Assembly (NCBI RefSeq): GCF_905171775.1
Contig: NC_053497.1
Span: 103,312,157 to 103,376,156 of the forward strand
DNA from: Rana temporaria
Lineage: Eukaryota > Chordata > Amphibia > Anura > Ranidae
Reading direction: 5' to 3'
DNA length: 64,000 nucleotides
The position numbers and the translations under genes were made by a program. Under the pieces are notes generated by a model. It was not told the DNA's origin, did no database searches, and worked only from the letters and a program-made list of their open reading frames with translations. Below are positions 47,906-57,884 of the stretch, piece after piece (the stretch's first letter is position 1; each line of letters starts with the position of its first letter).

Positions 47906-47942
47906 GGCCCTACGCGTTTCGGATTACCCTTCATCAGGGGCC
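47906..47942 (-). ncRNA. type I hammerhead ribozyme motif, left arm
   Basis: On the minus strand the order is stem I strand GGCCC, CTGATGA, AGGGTAATCC (stem II of three pairs with an extra A before it), GAAA, CGCGT, then A as the cleavage-site base and stem I strand GGGCC. A further C-G pair extends stem I to six. It is the mirror copy of 50200-50236 and is identical over 37 nt. Stem III (ACGCGT, self-complementary) is minimal, as reported for hammerheads in Penelope-like elements that work as dimers. Confidence 0.72.
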
Positions 47943-50199
47943 GACATGTGTGTAGTCAACAGATATAGGAACCACTTTTCTAAAAAACAGAAAAAAATAC
48001 ATATATATTACAAGTGTTACAAAATAGAAAATGGCAATAAATACATCAAAAGGTGCAGATAAAAACACATACCACTCACTGCGCTTAATCAACCCTGCAC
48101 ACCCCAGAAAAAGGACACCACTGTCAGGACGCAGAAGATTCCTCAAGATGGAAAATAGGAGGAAGGAAGCCGGCGGTGCAGAATCGCATATAGCAAGATC
48201 TCAGGCCCTTATAGTCCCAAAGTAACGTATAATAATATAAAAAACCTGTCCATAAATAAAGGGACAGGATAAGTATGAATATAGTTAGATACTAAACCAT
48301 TTACAAAAAGATGTATCAAAAATATATATAAATAACTGCATACCTGAGGTTTGCAGAAGTGTGTCAGTATTTTATTTGGCCAGAGGTGTCAGTAGAGAGC
48401 TAAGCAAGGCTCCAGCCTGTGAATACAATGGATGGCAAATAGAAGCAGGCATTAAGTAGAGAAAGAACACAAATGAAAAATGAAAGCAAAAATGAATGGA
48501 GGGGTCCAGAGTAAAAGGTTGCTTACATGGAATAGACACTCGGTATGGCCCAAGGACGTGCCGCTGGTACCACTGCCGTCCAGCAGTGTCTGACATTGCT
48601 GGGCGGCTGGACGTTTTTATAAGGAAGCAGTAAGGCGGGCATTGATATAGTGGGCGTGGTCCGAAGGATCAGGCAGGACATGATAGGCCAGCTGTGATGA
48701 AGTGATGGTGATAGACAGACGCGATTGCGTCATGACAAAGGGGCGTGACCAGGCGGGACGGAAAGACGCCGATAACACAGCGCCGCCCAGAAGGGCGGAG
48801 TCACGGCGCATGATACGTAGCAGCATCGAAGGAAAGAAGGGGGCGTGGCCGGGCGGGGCGGAGGGACGCCGATCATACAATCGGAACCACAACAGCGCCG
48901 CCCTGAAGGGCGGAGTCACGACGTGTGATACGTCGTAGTATCGAGGGAAGGCAGAGAGAAACTGCCAGGTGACAACCAGTCACCAGACACGGAAATGAAG
49001 GCAGAACAGGACGCTGGATGGGAATAGGCTGATGCAAAGGAAGGGGGCAGTACAGAAAAGAGGGTTACAAGAAAAATGTCAGCAGAAAACGTTTTACTAG
49101 AAAGTAATTGTAGATTGCAAAAAACGACTGAAAAGAAAGAACTGCTGGGAAAAACACCAAGCACAGAGTATATGATAGAAATATAAAACTTTGGACAAAA
49201 CCATTTGAATATACAAACGGCATTTGTATATTGAAATGGTTTTGTCCAAAGTATGATCCGATTGTATGATCGGCGTCCCTCCGCCCCGCCCGGCCACGCT
49301 CCCTTCTTTCCTTCGATGCTGCTAAGTATCATGCGCCGTGACTCCGCCCTTCTGGGCGGCGCTGTGTTATCGGCGTCTTTCCGTCCCGCCTGGTCACGCC
49401 CCTTTGTCATGACGCAATCGCGTCTGTCTATCACCATCAATTCATCACAGCTGGCCTATCATGTCCTGCCTGATCCTTCGGACCACGCCCACTATATCAA
49501 TGCCCGCCTTACTGCTTCCTTATAAAAACGTCCAGCCGCCCAGCAATGTCAGACACTGCTGGACGGCAGTGGTACCAGCGGCACGTCCTTGGGCCATACC
49601 GAGTGTCTATTCCATGTAAGCAACCTTTTACTCTGGACCCCTCCATTCATTTTTGCTTTCATTTTTCATTTGTGTTCTTTCTCTACTTAATGCCTGCTTC
49701 TATTTGCCATCCATTGTATTCACAGGCTGGAGCCTTGCTTAGCTCTCTACTGACACCTCTGGCCAAATAAAATACTGACACACTTCTGCAAACCTCAGGT
49801 ATGCAGTTATTTATATATATTTTTGATACATCTTTTTGTAAATGGTTTAGTATCTAACTATATTCATACTTATCCTGTCCCTTTATTTATGGACAGGTTT
49901 TTTATATTATTATACGTTACTTTGGGACTATAAGGGCCTGAGATCTTGCTATATGCGATTCTGCACCGCCGGCTTCCTTCCTCCTATTTTCCATCTAGAG
50001 GAATCTTCTGCGTCCTGACAGTGGTGTCCTTTTTCTGGGGTGTGCAGGGTTGATTAAGCGCTGTGAGTGGTATGTGTTTTTATCTGCACCTTTTGATGTA
50101 TTTATTGCCATTTTCTATTTTGTAACACTTGTAATATATATGTATTTTTTTCAGTTTTTTAGAAAAGTGGTTCCTATATCTGTTGACTACACACATTTC

Positions 50200-50236
50200 G
50201 GCCCCTGATGAAGGGTAATCCGAAACGCGTAGGGCC
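50200..50236 (+). ncRNA. type I hammerhead ribozyme motif, right arm
   Basis: Stem I is GGCCC (50200-50204) with GGGCC (50232-50236), plus C50199-G50237. CTGATGA is at 50205-50211. Stem II lies in AGGGTAATCC (50212-50221): G-C, G-C and G-U with a UAA loop, after one unpaired A. GAAA is at 50222-50225. The self-complementary ACGCGT (50225-50230) would form stem III, and A50231 completes a GUA cleavage triplet. All conserved core bases of the hammerhead are present. Cleavage is inferred, not shown. Confidence 0.75.
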
Positions 50237-50439
50237 GTGTATGTCTTCATGGACGTTGCTTTTCAATGACACCCATTTATGTACTGTTTTTAAACAATTT
50301 TGTGTGATATATGTATAATTTTCATTTTTTGTATATTAAAATACCCTACTTTTTGACTACTATGACTACTATATACTTTTGTTGCCTTTAAAGCCCCATT
50401 TAGGGGGTCTCTCCACATTTTACTGTTTCTGGAAACCCC

Positions 50440-50935
50440 CAGAAAGGGCACAATTCCTCCCAATGAGACCAACAATGGGGCCCAATGATACCCAATAATG
50501 GGACACAATTCCTCCCAATGGGGCCCAATGACACTCAATGGGGCACAATTCCTCCCAATGAGACCGATAATGGGGCCCAAAGACACCCAATAATGGGGCC
50601 CAATTCCTCCCAATGGGGCCCAATGACAACCAATGGGGCCCAATGACAACCGATAATGGGGCGCACAGTTCCTCCCAATGAGACCAACAATGGGGCACAA
50701 TAATAGGGCACTACTCCTTACAATTAAAACAACAATGGTGCCCAATGATGGGGCACAATTTCTCCCAATGACACAAACAATTGGTCCCATTGCCACCAAG
50801 GATGGGGCACAATTCTTCCCAGTGACACCAAGAATGGGGCACAATTTCCCCCACTGACACCAATGATGAGGCACAATTACTTCCACTGAATCAAACAATA
50901 AGGCATTTTTTTTTCTCTCCACTGATGTCAGGACT
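50440..50935. repeat. minisatellite of CAATGGGGC / CAATTCCTCCC units
   Basis: Tandem degenerate units of about 18-36 bp carry AATGGGGCCCAATGACA and GGGGCACAATTCCTCCCA. The 210-codon minus-strand frame across it is a repeat artefact. It directly follows the palindromic insertion. Confidence 0.85.
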
Positions 50936-51739
50936 TTTTCTACTCCCGATGGTCACAGTCCGGCCCCCCTAAAGTCTGAAGGACAGTAATATGGTCCTTT
51001 GTTTAGAAATTTTGGAGACTCCTGCGCTAGGGCTTATAATGTAAGGTCTGAATTTCCACTTTTAGTTTGTCCTCCTGGTGACTCTCCAGTACAGTTGTCA
51101 CGTCATTCATATGTCCCCCAACTGTTGGGAGCGGTGTCCCTACCCTCTTATCTCCTGGGTTAGCTGGTATGTCACGCGTTTAAGAGTCGCATCCAAAGCC
51201 TTGTTTAGTTTTGCTTGGAACTGCTGATGTAGCAGCCCGGAGTTCTTGGGAGGGGCTTGCAACTTGAGAATAATGGGATAAAGAACTGTCTAGGGAGTTT
51301 TCTGACTCTCCTTTCATATTTCCTGGATTTTTCACTTGGTGATGGACTAGAGAGGGCCATGTTGTCTAAGGCTGTTAGCCAGTGCATCCATAGTAGTAGG
51401 TTGGACTGCCTTGTGTTTGGCTTTGGAGGCAGTGCCAGGCATTATGTCTTCTCATGACCTGAATTTCAGTGAGTCAGCTGGTAGCTTTTGAGCAGGATAG
51501 CTACCACATAATGTATCTATGAACCTGTCCACCTGAGCTGATTCAAAGGCAGCCATTATCCAGGTCTGTATTTGTGCAACCCATTGTCTTCTGTTTTTCA
51601 ATGAGAAAGGTTCAGGTTTTGTTCATTGCTGTAGAAGAGCTGTCGACACAGAATTCCATGAGTGACTTTTATCAATTTTGTTGTATAGCAAGGTGATGCT
51701 AACGAGGAGTTCTACAGATTATGAGACAGATTTACTTTT
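50936..51739. other. unassigned intronic sequence
   Basis: No exon or repeat terminus is recognised. Confidence 0.5.
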
Positions 51740-52006
51740 AAGTTCTAGTTCACACCAGACACAGTTCCGTTCAGTTCTGTGCTTTTTTTTCTGTACTAAA
51801 AATGCATGCACAGTGTTTTCCATGTATTCCAATGGCTCTAGTTCACACCATGCAGTCAGTTTCCGGTCAGTTTCTGCACCAGAAACTGAACAGAACTTGA
51901 CTGCATGGTGTGAACTAGAGCCATTGGAATACATGGAAAACACTGTGCATGCATTTTTAGTACAGAAAAAAGCACACTGAGCTGAACTGTGTCTGGTGTG
52001 AACTAG
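51740..52006. mobile_element. near-perfect palindromic MITE (CTAGTTCACACCAGACAC ends)
   Basis: CTAGTTCACACCAGACACAG at the left pairs with CTGTGTCTGGTGTGAACTAG at the right. Inner tracts (TAAAAATGCATGCACAGTG, CCATGTATTCCAATGG, CACCATGCAGTCA) also pair across an axis near 51873. The frames read on both strands are mirror products of the palindrome. Confidence 0.85.
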
Positions 52007-52044
52007 CACCAAGTGTACATTAATGCCTCCCTTAGCCCTCAGAG

Positions 52045-52928
52045 CCCATTCACACAGGGGCAACACGACTTCTAGCACGACTTTGGGAGGCAACTTGGAC
52101 ACGACTTGAGTATGTATCATCAGGCAATTTACAAGGCAACTTCAAGTCGCCTCCAGGACAGGAGGCGTTCCAGTGGCCAATCAAACAACAATCAGCTCTG
52201 TGGGAGGGAGGGGGAAGGGAGAGGTTTGCCTGAGAAATGTATGTTATCTTCCTGTATTGATTCAAAAAAGGAGAAGGAGGGGAAAAGAGGAAAGAAGGGG
52301 AGGGAAGGAAAAGGAAGCAGGGAGGAGAAGGATAGATGAGAGAAAAGGGGGGAGAAAAAAACATATGGATAGCACTCACATGGGCCACATCTGTAGTAAT
52401 AGTTAGAAAAGAAACAATATCTAGCAAGTGGACATTGATGGTCAGACTTTCAGGCCAAGGAAGTATGTTAAAAAATTATATTTAATGACATATAAATACA
52501 TAAACAATAATACAAATACATTTTTACAGAGAGATTGACCACTGTATATTCCTCAGAAGTCGCCGGCGACTAAAAATGTATTTGTATTATTGTTTATGTA
52601 TTTATATGTCATTAAATATAATTTTTTAACATACTTCCTTGGCCTGAAAGTCTGACCATCAATGTCCACTTGCTAGATATTGTTTCTTTTCTATCTTCCT
52701 GTATTGTTGCCTCAGTTAAGACAGTGATCCGACTTCTGAGGCGACTTCCATTGAAATCAATGGGTACAAGTTGCCTAGAAGTCGGATTGAAGTAGTACAG
52801 GAGCCTTTTCTTAAGTCGGAGCGACTTCAGTAGTGTACATTAAGACGGCTCCCATTCACTTACATTCATTTTCTCGACCGGGCGACTTGAATTCGGATCC
52901 CAGGTCGCCCCAGTGTGAACCGGCTCTT
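52045..52928. mobile_element. family B-type MITE interrupted by retro-insertion
   Basis: The left end AGAGCCCATTCACACAGGGGC and right end GCCCCAGTGTGAACCGGCTCT (20-mers within) are imperfect inverted repeats. The interior repeats GCGACTT motifs (AAGTCGC, GGCGACTTG). A 432-bp insertion at 52260-52691 splits it at TATCTTCCTGTATTG. Confidence 0.7.
52260..52691. mobile_element. 432-bp foldback retro-insertion with relic hammerhead at its axis
   Basis: An exact 15-bp duplication TATCTTCCTGTATTG flanks it (52245-52259 and 52692-52706). Arms of 121 bp (52406-52526 and 52571-52691) are inverted copies; the right arm ends exactly at the duplication. The 44-nt spacer ends with a hammerhead-like hairpin: CTCAGAA (52552-52558, compare CTGATGAA), a 5-bp stem II GTCGC/GCGAC (52559-52570), then TAAAA in place of GAAAC. 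Its 5' 130 bp is purine-rich (GGAGAAGG type). No protein is encoded. Confidence 0.75.
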
Positions 52929-53685
52929 AACTAGCACAGTACAAAATCAGCACCTGACCTTCTTAATTGTGTGAAATTCTCTCACCTTTGCAATTCACTT
53001 TCAGATTGCTGTTCAGGATTCTAGACGTGGGGGTCCCAAACACAGTGAAAAACCGTGGCGTATAATCTTGGAAATGAGAGGCAACCTTATTTGCATATTG
53101 CTGTCAGGGAAACCCCAAAACCTGTGTGCTTCAGTAACATTTTGAATGCTGAAGCCAGATTGAATAGTATAGGAATTTATTATACACGCATGTAGTTAGA
53201 GCTACATGCAGAGAAAGCAGCACAATACATGGTATTGGATTCAGTATTGTTTTAACTGGATGAGGGATCTAATGCAATTTATATTTCATAAGATAGGTGG
53301 GACCTAGCTATCTGATGTTCTTTTGAAGTTCCATCTGTGTCTCTGGATGTGAATAGTTGTTCACATAGGCTTGTCACTTCCAGTAGTTCTAGGGAACAAT
53401 GCTTGAAAAGACAATCTTCCCAGCTGGAGGTGTAAATGGCATTCTAACACAAGAAATACAACTGTTACACAATAAAACTTCTAATAAAATATACACCCAA
53501 TATATCTGCTTAACCAGAAATAAATGTTGGATAAATAAAATGGCTATTCCACTTTCCCTCTTGTTGCTAATGTTAATAAAATTCCCTCCCTGTATCTTCA
53601 ATGTTCTATTCTGGCAATAAGCAACTGAACAATTTCCACAAATGCTCAAGAGCTTGTGCATGTAGAATAGAAAAGAGGGAATACA
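52929..53685. other. unassigned intronic sequence
   Basis: No exon or named repeat is seen. Confidence 0.5.
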
Positions 53686-53689
53686 TTAA

Positions 53690-54202
53690 AGTGTTGCTAA
53701 ACCCAGGACCCTGCATTCACTATATCTGGTCTCAGTCACAGTTCACAGAACATGGAAATGCAATTATTTTAGTAAATATAAACTGCTAAATACCTTTTCT
53801 CATTAGCAGTATATAGCCGTCTTGTGACTTCTATCATTGTCTGCTTAAAGCTGATAGGAGGAGTTTTCATTCTACACTGACTGCCCTATCAGGATGCAGG
53901 ACCTCTGACCCTATATCTGGACAGTGCTGATTGGCCCTGTGCTGATCACATCCACCCTCCCAACAAAAAGATAACTAGCAATACACACCAAACTGAGCAT
54001 GTGCAGCCTGTCCCCTGGCTCTGTATTATTAGGAAATATATATTTGGGGACAGTGGAAGAGGGGAGAGGATCAGAGCAGATGGGATCAAACAGCCTTTTT
54101 ACACAATGCAGAGGATTAACCCCTTAGGTTCCACAGTGAGTATAACAAGCATGCTTTGCTGCATATACAGCCTGATTTTACTGTTGTGGGTTTAGTAACA
54201 CC
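53690..54202 (+). mobile_element. complete family D MITE at a TTAA site
   Basis: TTAA flanks both sides (53686-53689 and 54203-54206). The ends AGTGTTGCTAAACCC and GGGTTTAGTAACACC are inverted repeats with two mismatches. Partial copies lie at 2192-2586 (minus) and 8395-8636 (plus). Non-coding. Confidence 0.85.
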
Positions 54203-54206
54203 TTAA

Positions 54207-54950
54207 ATCAAAGAGAGCTGCAAGAACTTTCAATTTGTGTTAGGGGTTTTCTATAGGTGTATTACATTTAGGCCCTGTTCACACTTACGCGGGTGTGACA
54301 GTGCTTGCATTTTTGCTTTTCGCATTTAAGGCATCCTATTGATGTCAATGATCTACCCTATACATGGAAATCACACAAACGTTTTAAAAACCAAAATGAA
54401 TGGTACTTTTTACTATGTGTTTTGGCTTGTGTGTGTGTGTGTGTGTTAGCAAGGTACCTTGGGTTACCATTAGGAATTAATATCACTGCCATGTGTCTGC
54501 AAGAGACGTGAGTGTTTATTTTGTGCATTGCTGCAACGTGCACAATTTTGTGTGTCTTCGGCATTGCACAAATGTACACCTAGCCTAATTGTCTTTTATT
54601 GTTTCTGTTTACCTTTAACTGCCTTTTCCTTGGTAAAGTCAGCTTTACATATGGAAGAAAATTGCAGAATTATTATCGCTCTCTTGTACAAACATCCCAG
54701 AGAAAGGCACAGATTGAACAACAAAAGGAAAATATAGACGTTGGTGTTTGTTTAATAACATTTTTTACTTTGCACATTTTAATCAGATTTTAAGAAGGCC
54801 TTATATTTTTTTTTTTTATATACAAAACAATAAAGGGAAAAAGTGAAGACCACTCCGGCAATGACAGTTTCATACAGGTTCTATGTAATTTTGCTGTCTG
54901 AGAATGATGGTAATTAAGCAGCTGATTTAGATGAAGTATAAGAAAGAAGC
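54207..54950. other. intronic sequence with MITE end and (GT)n
   Basis: AGGCCCTGTTCACACTTACG near 54271 resembles a family B end without a visible partner. A (GT)n run lies at 54428-54448. The rest is unassigned. Confidence 0.45.
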
Positions 54951-54955
54951 CTAAT

Positions 54956-55322
54956 GGCCCGTACACACGATCCGAATATCGTACGACAGATCGTACGACT
55001 TTTTTCGCTTAATAGTCGCAAGTAAAATGAAATAGGTTATTAAAGTCACGAAAATTCTCGTACGACCGAAAAAAATAATCGGAAGTGATGTCATGTGTTG
55101 TAATGTATTTGTATTGTATTGTCGGACGACAACTGTACTGACTAAACGAAAATCGTTCGATCTGACATCGTACGAGGAAAATTTTCGTGCATGTCCGATC
55201 GAATAATATCGGATGAACGGTCGTGATCGGCTCTCGAAAGTAGTGTACACACGATCCGAAAATCGTACGATTCTTCATCGGACGATCGTTTTCGTCCGAT
55301 ATTCGGATCGTGTGTACGGGCC
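54956..55322. mobile_element. family A palindromic MITE
   Basis: The ends GGCCCGTACACACGATCCG and CGGATCGTGTGTACGGGCC are perfect inverted repeats of 19 bp. Internal inverted tracts include ATCGTACGA and TCGTACGAT. Flanks read TAAT and ATTA. Frames on both strands are artefacts of the palindrome. Confidence 0.88.
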
Positions 55323-55348
55323 ATTACTGTTTGACAGACTTTGTAGAC

Positions 55349-56050
55349 CAGGGGTCAGCAAACCCATCAATCGCAATCTACCCATTGACCGTGGGCAGGC
55401 AACGGCTAAATTGCATCCTTTCCTTTTTGACCCTGGACAAGAGCAGCAGTGGCAATTGCGGAAACCAATCCCTTCCCTCCTGCAGTCGCTGAGAGCAACT
55501 TCTTCTCTCCCCCCTGCCATCTTTCAGCTGCTGCAGGAGGAAAGGTATCAGTGCCAGTAAGTGCCGCCTTCACCCCCCTTCCTCTCCAGGTTACTAGTCC
55601 TTCTGCTGCCCAGTCCCCCCTGTGTGCTCCCCTGTTTCCCCTTCAGTGCTGCTGGCTTCCCCGCCAGCTACTGCGGTGGTTTTAGGATGGAGAGCGGGGG
55701 AAGGGGCTGGTAAATATGCATTTTGCCGTCCCCTTCCTTTTCTGATTTAACACAGTAAGTGATCGTGCTGATCACTTACCGCGTTCATTCATAACTGAAG
55801 CAGAGAAAAAATTGTTTACACTGCTTCAGTTCGTGAATGAACAGCAAACCCTGCTCATTCATTCTGTTGAGGCTGCAAAGATAGAGATTGAGGAATGCAT
55901 CCTCGGTCTCTTTCCTCCATCTCAAAAGTGAGACATCATTGGTCTGGTTAAACCCCTGATATTTCGCCAAAGCCCCCAGCAGGGCTATAGTTTTATACTT
56001 AGTATAAATTGTGACAACAATTTAAATATTTTTGTAACTTTTGCTATATA
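55349..56050. other. hAT-like left end, remainder unassigned
   Basis: The sequence CAGGGGTCAGCAAACCCATC at 55351 is a typical hAT terminus. No matching GGTTTGCTGACCCCTG right end is seen, so this is a truncated copy. A short inverted repeat TGAATGAACAGC / GCTCATTCATTC lies at 55840-55865. Confidence 0.4.
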
Positions 56051-56106
56051 TTGATCCATGTATCTGTTGCAGAGATTTGTGCTAACCACCGACCAATGTT
56101 TACCCT

Positions 56107-56136
56107 CTAAGAAAGACTAATCAGCTGAAACGCGTT
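56107..56136 (+). ncRNA. relic hammerhead-like motif
   Basis: CTAAGAA (compare CTGATGAA) is followed by a 4-pair bulged stem II (AGACT...AGCT, 56114-56126) and then GAAACGCGTT (56127-56136), the same GAAACGCGT seen in the intact hammerheads at 47.9 and 50.2 kb. Stem I is not supported. It may mark another old member of that retroelement group; no border duplication was found. Confidence 0.35.
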
Positions 56137-56725
56137 TTCCATTGATGGTGTATCAATTTAACTTGTCATGTACATGTTGGTTATAAATCTGCCTAAACAT
56201 GTGTTCGTATGCCTCATAATACTATTTTTATCATGTTTAGTGGCTGTTTCACCACATGGTCCCTGTTGTTTCATGGCCCATTTTAGCCACTGGGCACTTA
56301 AACCCCTTTCCTAACCAGACCAATTTTCAGCTTTCGGTGCTCTCTGACAATTACTCAGTCATACAACACTGTACCCATATGAATTTGTTGTCCTTTTTTT
56401 CCCCCACAAATAGAGCTTTATTTTGGTGTTAATTAATCACCGCTGAGTTTTTTTTTTTTTTTTTTTTGCGCTATAAAATAAAAAATACTGAAAATTCTGT
56501 AAAAAAAAATGCATTTTCTTTGTTTCTGTTATAAAATTTAGCAAATTAGTAATTTTTCTTCATAAATTTTGCCTAAAATTTATACTGCTACATATGTTTG
56601 GTAAAAATAACCCAAATCAGTGTATATTATTTGGTCTTTGTGAGTCCACAAGCTATGGTGCCAATCTCTAAAAATGTATCACACCTGAAGTACTAATGGG
56701 CCAATCTAATTTCTTGAGACCCTAA

Positions 56726-57010
56726 GGCTGGGTTCACACTACTACACTACTTTCATCCTACTTTGCTCTGCTACATTGGTCCTACATCGGTCCTACATCC
56801 ATCCTACTTTCATGAACAGGATACTACTTTGGTCCTACTTCAATGATATTCAATGGGCCTGAAGTAGGATCAATGTAGGACCAAAAGTAGTACAGGGAGC
56901 ATTTTCAAAGTCGGACCGACTTGTGTAGGACGCTACAAGACGCTCTCATAGGGAAACATTGAACACAGAGCAAAGTAGGATGAAAGTAGTGTAGTAGTGT
57001 GAACCCAGCC
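56726..57010. mobile_element. 285-bp palindromic MITE with GGCTGGGTTCACAC ends
   Basis: The ends GGCTGGGTTCACACTACTAC and GTAGTAGTGTGAACCCAGCC are inverted repeats. TAA flanks both sides (56723-56725 and 57011-57013). The interior is built of GTAGGA / TCCTAC motifs. Confidence 0.85.
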
Positions 57011-57013
57011 TAA

Positions 57014-57313
57014 GGCCCCGTACACACGACCGGATCTGTCCGCTGATATTTGTCCGACGGACAGTTTCAGCGGACAGATCCGGTCGTGTGTACTGCCGAC
57101 CGGACCGGATTCCCGGCCGAGCGGACTTTTTCCAGCGAACCAAAATTTCCTAGCATGCTAAGAAATCTGTCCGCTGGAAACCTGTCCATCAGACGCGGAT
57201 TTCTGTCTAATGGTGTGTACAACCATCAGACAGAAATCTCCGGGCGGACATGTCCGCTGAAAACGGTCCGGCGGACCGTTTTCAGCGGATTGTCCGTTCT
57301 TGTGTACGGGGCC
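57014..57313. mobile_element. 300-bp family A palindromic MITE
   Basis: The ends GGCCCCGTACACACGACC and TTGTGTACGGGGCC are flanked by TAA on both sides (57011-57013 and 57314-57316). It shares the left TAA with the neighbouring MITE. Internal inverted blocks include GAAAACGGTCCGGCGGACCG. Confidence 0.88.
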
Positions 57314-57316
57314 TAA

Positions 57317-57884
57317 CAAGCCAGAACAACTTTGTTTGTTAAGCATTGTGTTCCTGCTTGCTGTGTGCTACGTTTATCTCTGTGTACCGATCTTGGCTTG
57401 TCCCCGACTATTCCTGTTTGCTTGTGACCCTGACCTTTGGCCTGTCCTTTGTTTATCCTTGTCTGCTTGTCGCCCTGACCTTGGCTTACCCTTCGCTATC
57501 TCTTGTATCCTGAGTGGCTGCTTCCCCTCTCTCCTCTATGCCCTACAGAGGGTGAGCTGGAGGACTCTGGGGGCCGCAACCTGTATTCAGTTGCAGCTAA
57601 GGCCATCCTCACCACTAGAGGCGCTCTGGTGAATACCTGCTGAATCTGAAGACTCCATGCCCTGGGGAATCTTGGTCTCAAGCTTCCTGTGGGATCCCCG
57701 TTTGTGCTCCTGTGGACCTGCCTTCCATATCCACTCTGTGTTCCATCCGGAGCAGTGTGCCTTAGGGTTCACTACCTTGTGGTGCACTCCTGACTCCAAT
57801 GGGGTGCATCTGTGACCTGGCCACGGGTGACCTGACAGTCCAAATATAAGATCTGAGGTCTTTTTGACCCCAGATCTCATATTT
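57317..57884. other. pyrimidine-rich repeat-like sequence, unassigned
   Basis: Phrases such as TGTCCCCGAC, TGACCTTGGC and CTGCTTGTCGCCCTGACC recur, suggesting retroelement or tandem-repeat debris. I cannot name it, and its open frames on both strands have no domain. Confidence 0.4.

Larger units (their letters stand above)
47662..50421. mobile_element. 2.76-kb palindromic retroelement with two hammerhead ribozymes
   Basis: The arms 47714-48885 and 49257-50428 are nearly perfect inverted copies of about 1.17 kb (paired positions sum to 98142). The 14-bp sequence ACTGTTTCTGGAAA stands at 47648-47661 and again at 50422-50435, so the whole palindrome looks like one insertion with a target duplication. 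The spacer has a second foldback at 49191-49252 (TTTGGACAAAACCATTT / AAATGGTTTTGTCCAAA). A 113-bp unit with CAGCGCCGCCC...AAGGGCGGAGTCACG repeats at 48779 and 48892. Matching frames of 74 and about 90 codons in both arms have no known domain and no reverse transcriptase is present. A Penelope-like or retrozyme-like non-autonomous element is the best guess. Confidence 0.7.
56276..57350. mobile_element. ranid DNA-transposon fragment split by two MITEs
   Basis: The text GACCAATTTTCAGCTTTCGG, ACAATTACTCAGTCATACAA, ACAAATAGAGCTTTATTTTGG and TCACACCTGAAGTACTAATG belongs to a repeat I recognise from ranids. It runs to TTGAGACCCTAA at 56725 and seems to resume as CAAGCCAGAAC at 57317, the gap being filled by MITEs B and A. 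Confidence 0.6.

Noticed and set aside
48372..48596. 74-codon frame, repeated identically at 49546-49770
   Set aside because: It is duplicated only because of the palindrome, has no domain, and lies in GC-rich repeat text. Not called as a gene.
50290..50922. 210-codon minus-strand frame
   Set aside because: It runs through the tandem CAATGGGGC array and palindrome edge, with no domain.
51170..51200. ACGCGTTTAAGAG as an inverted hammerhead GAAACGCGT relic
   Set aside because: No CTGATGA strand, stem II or stem I partner is nearby.
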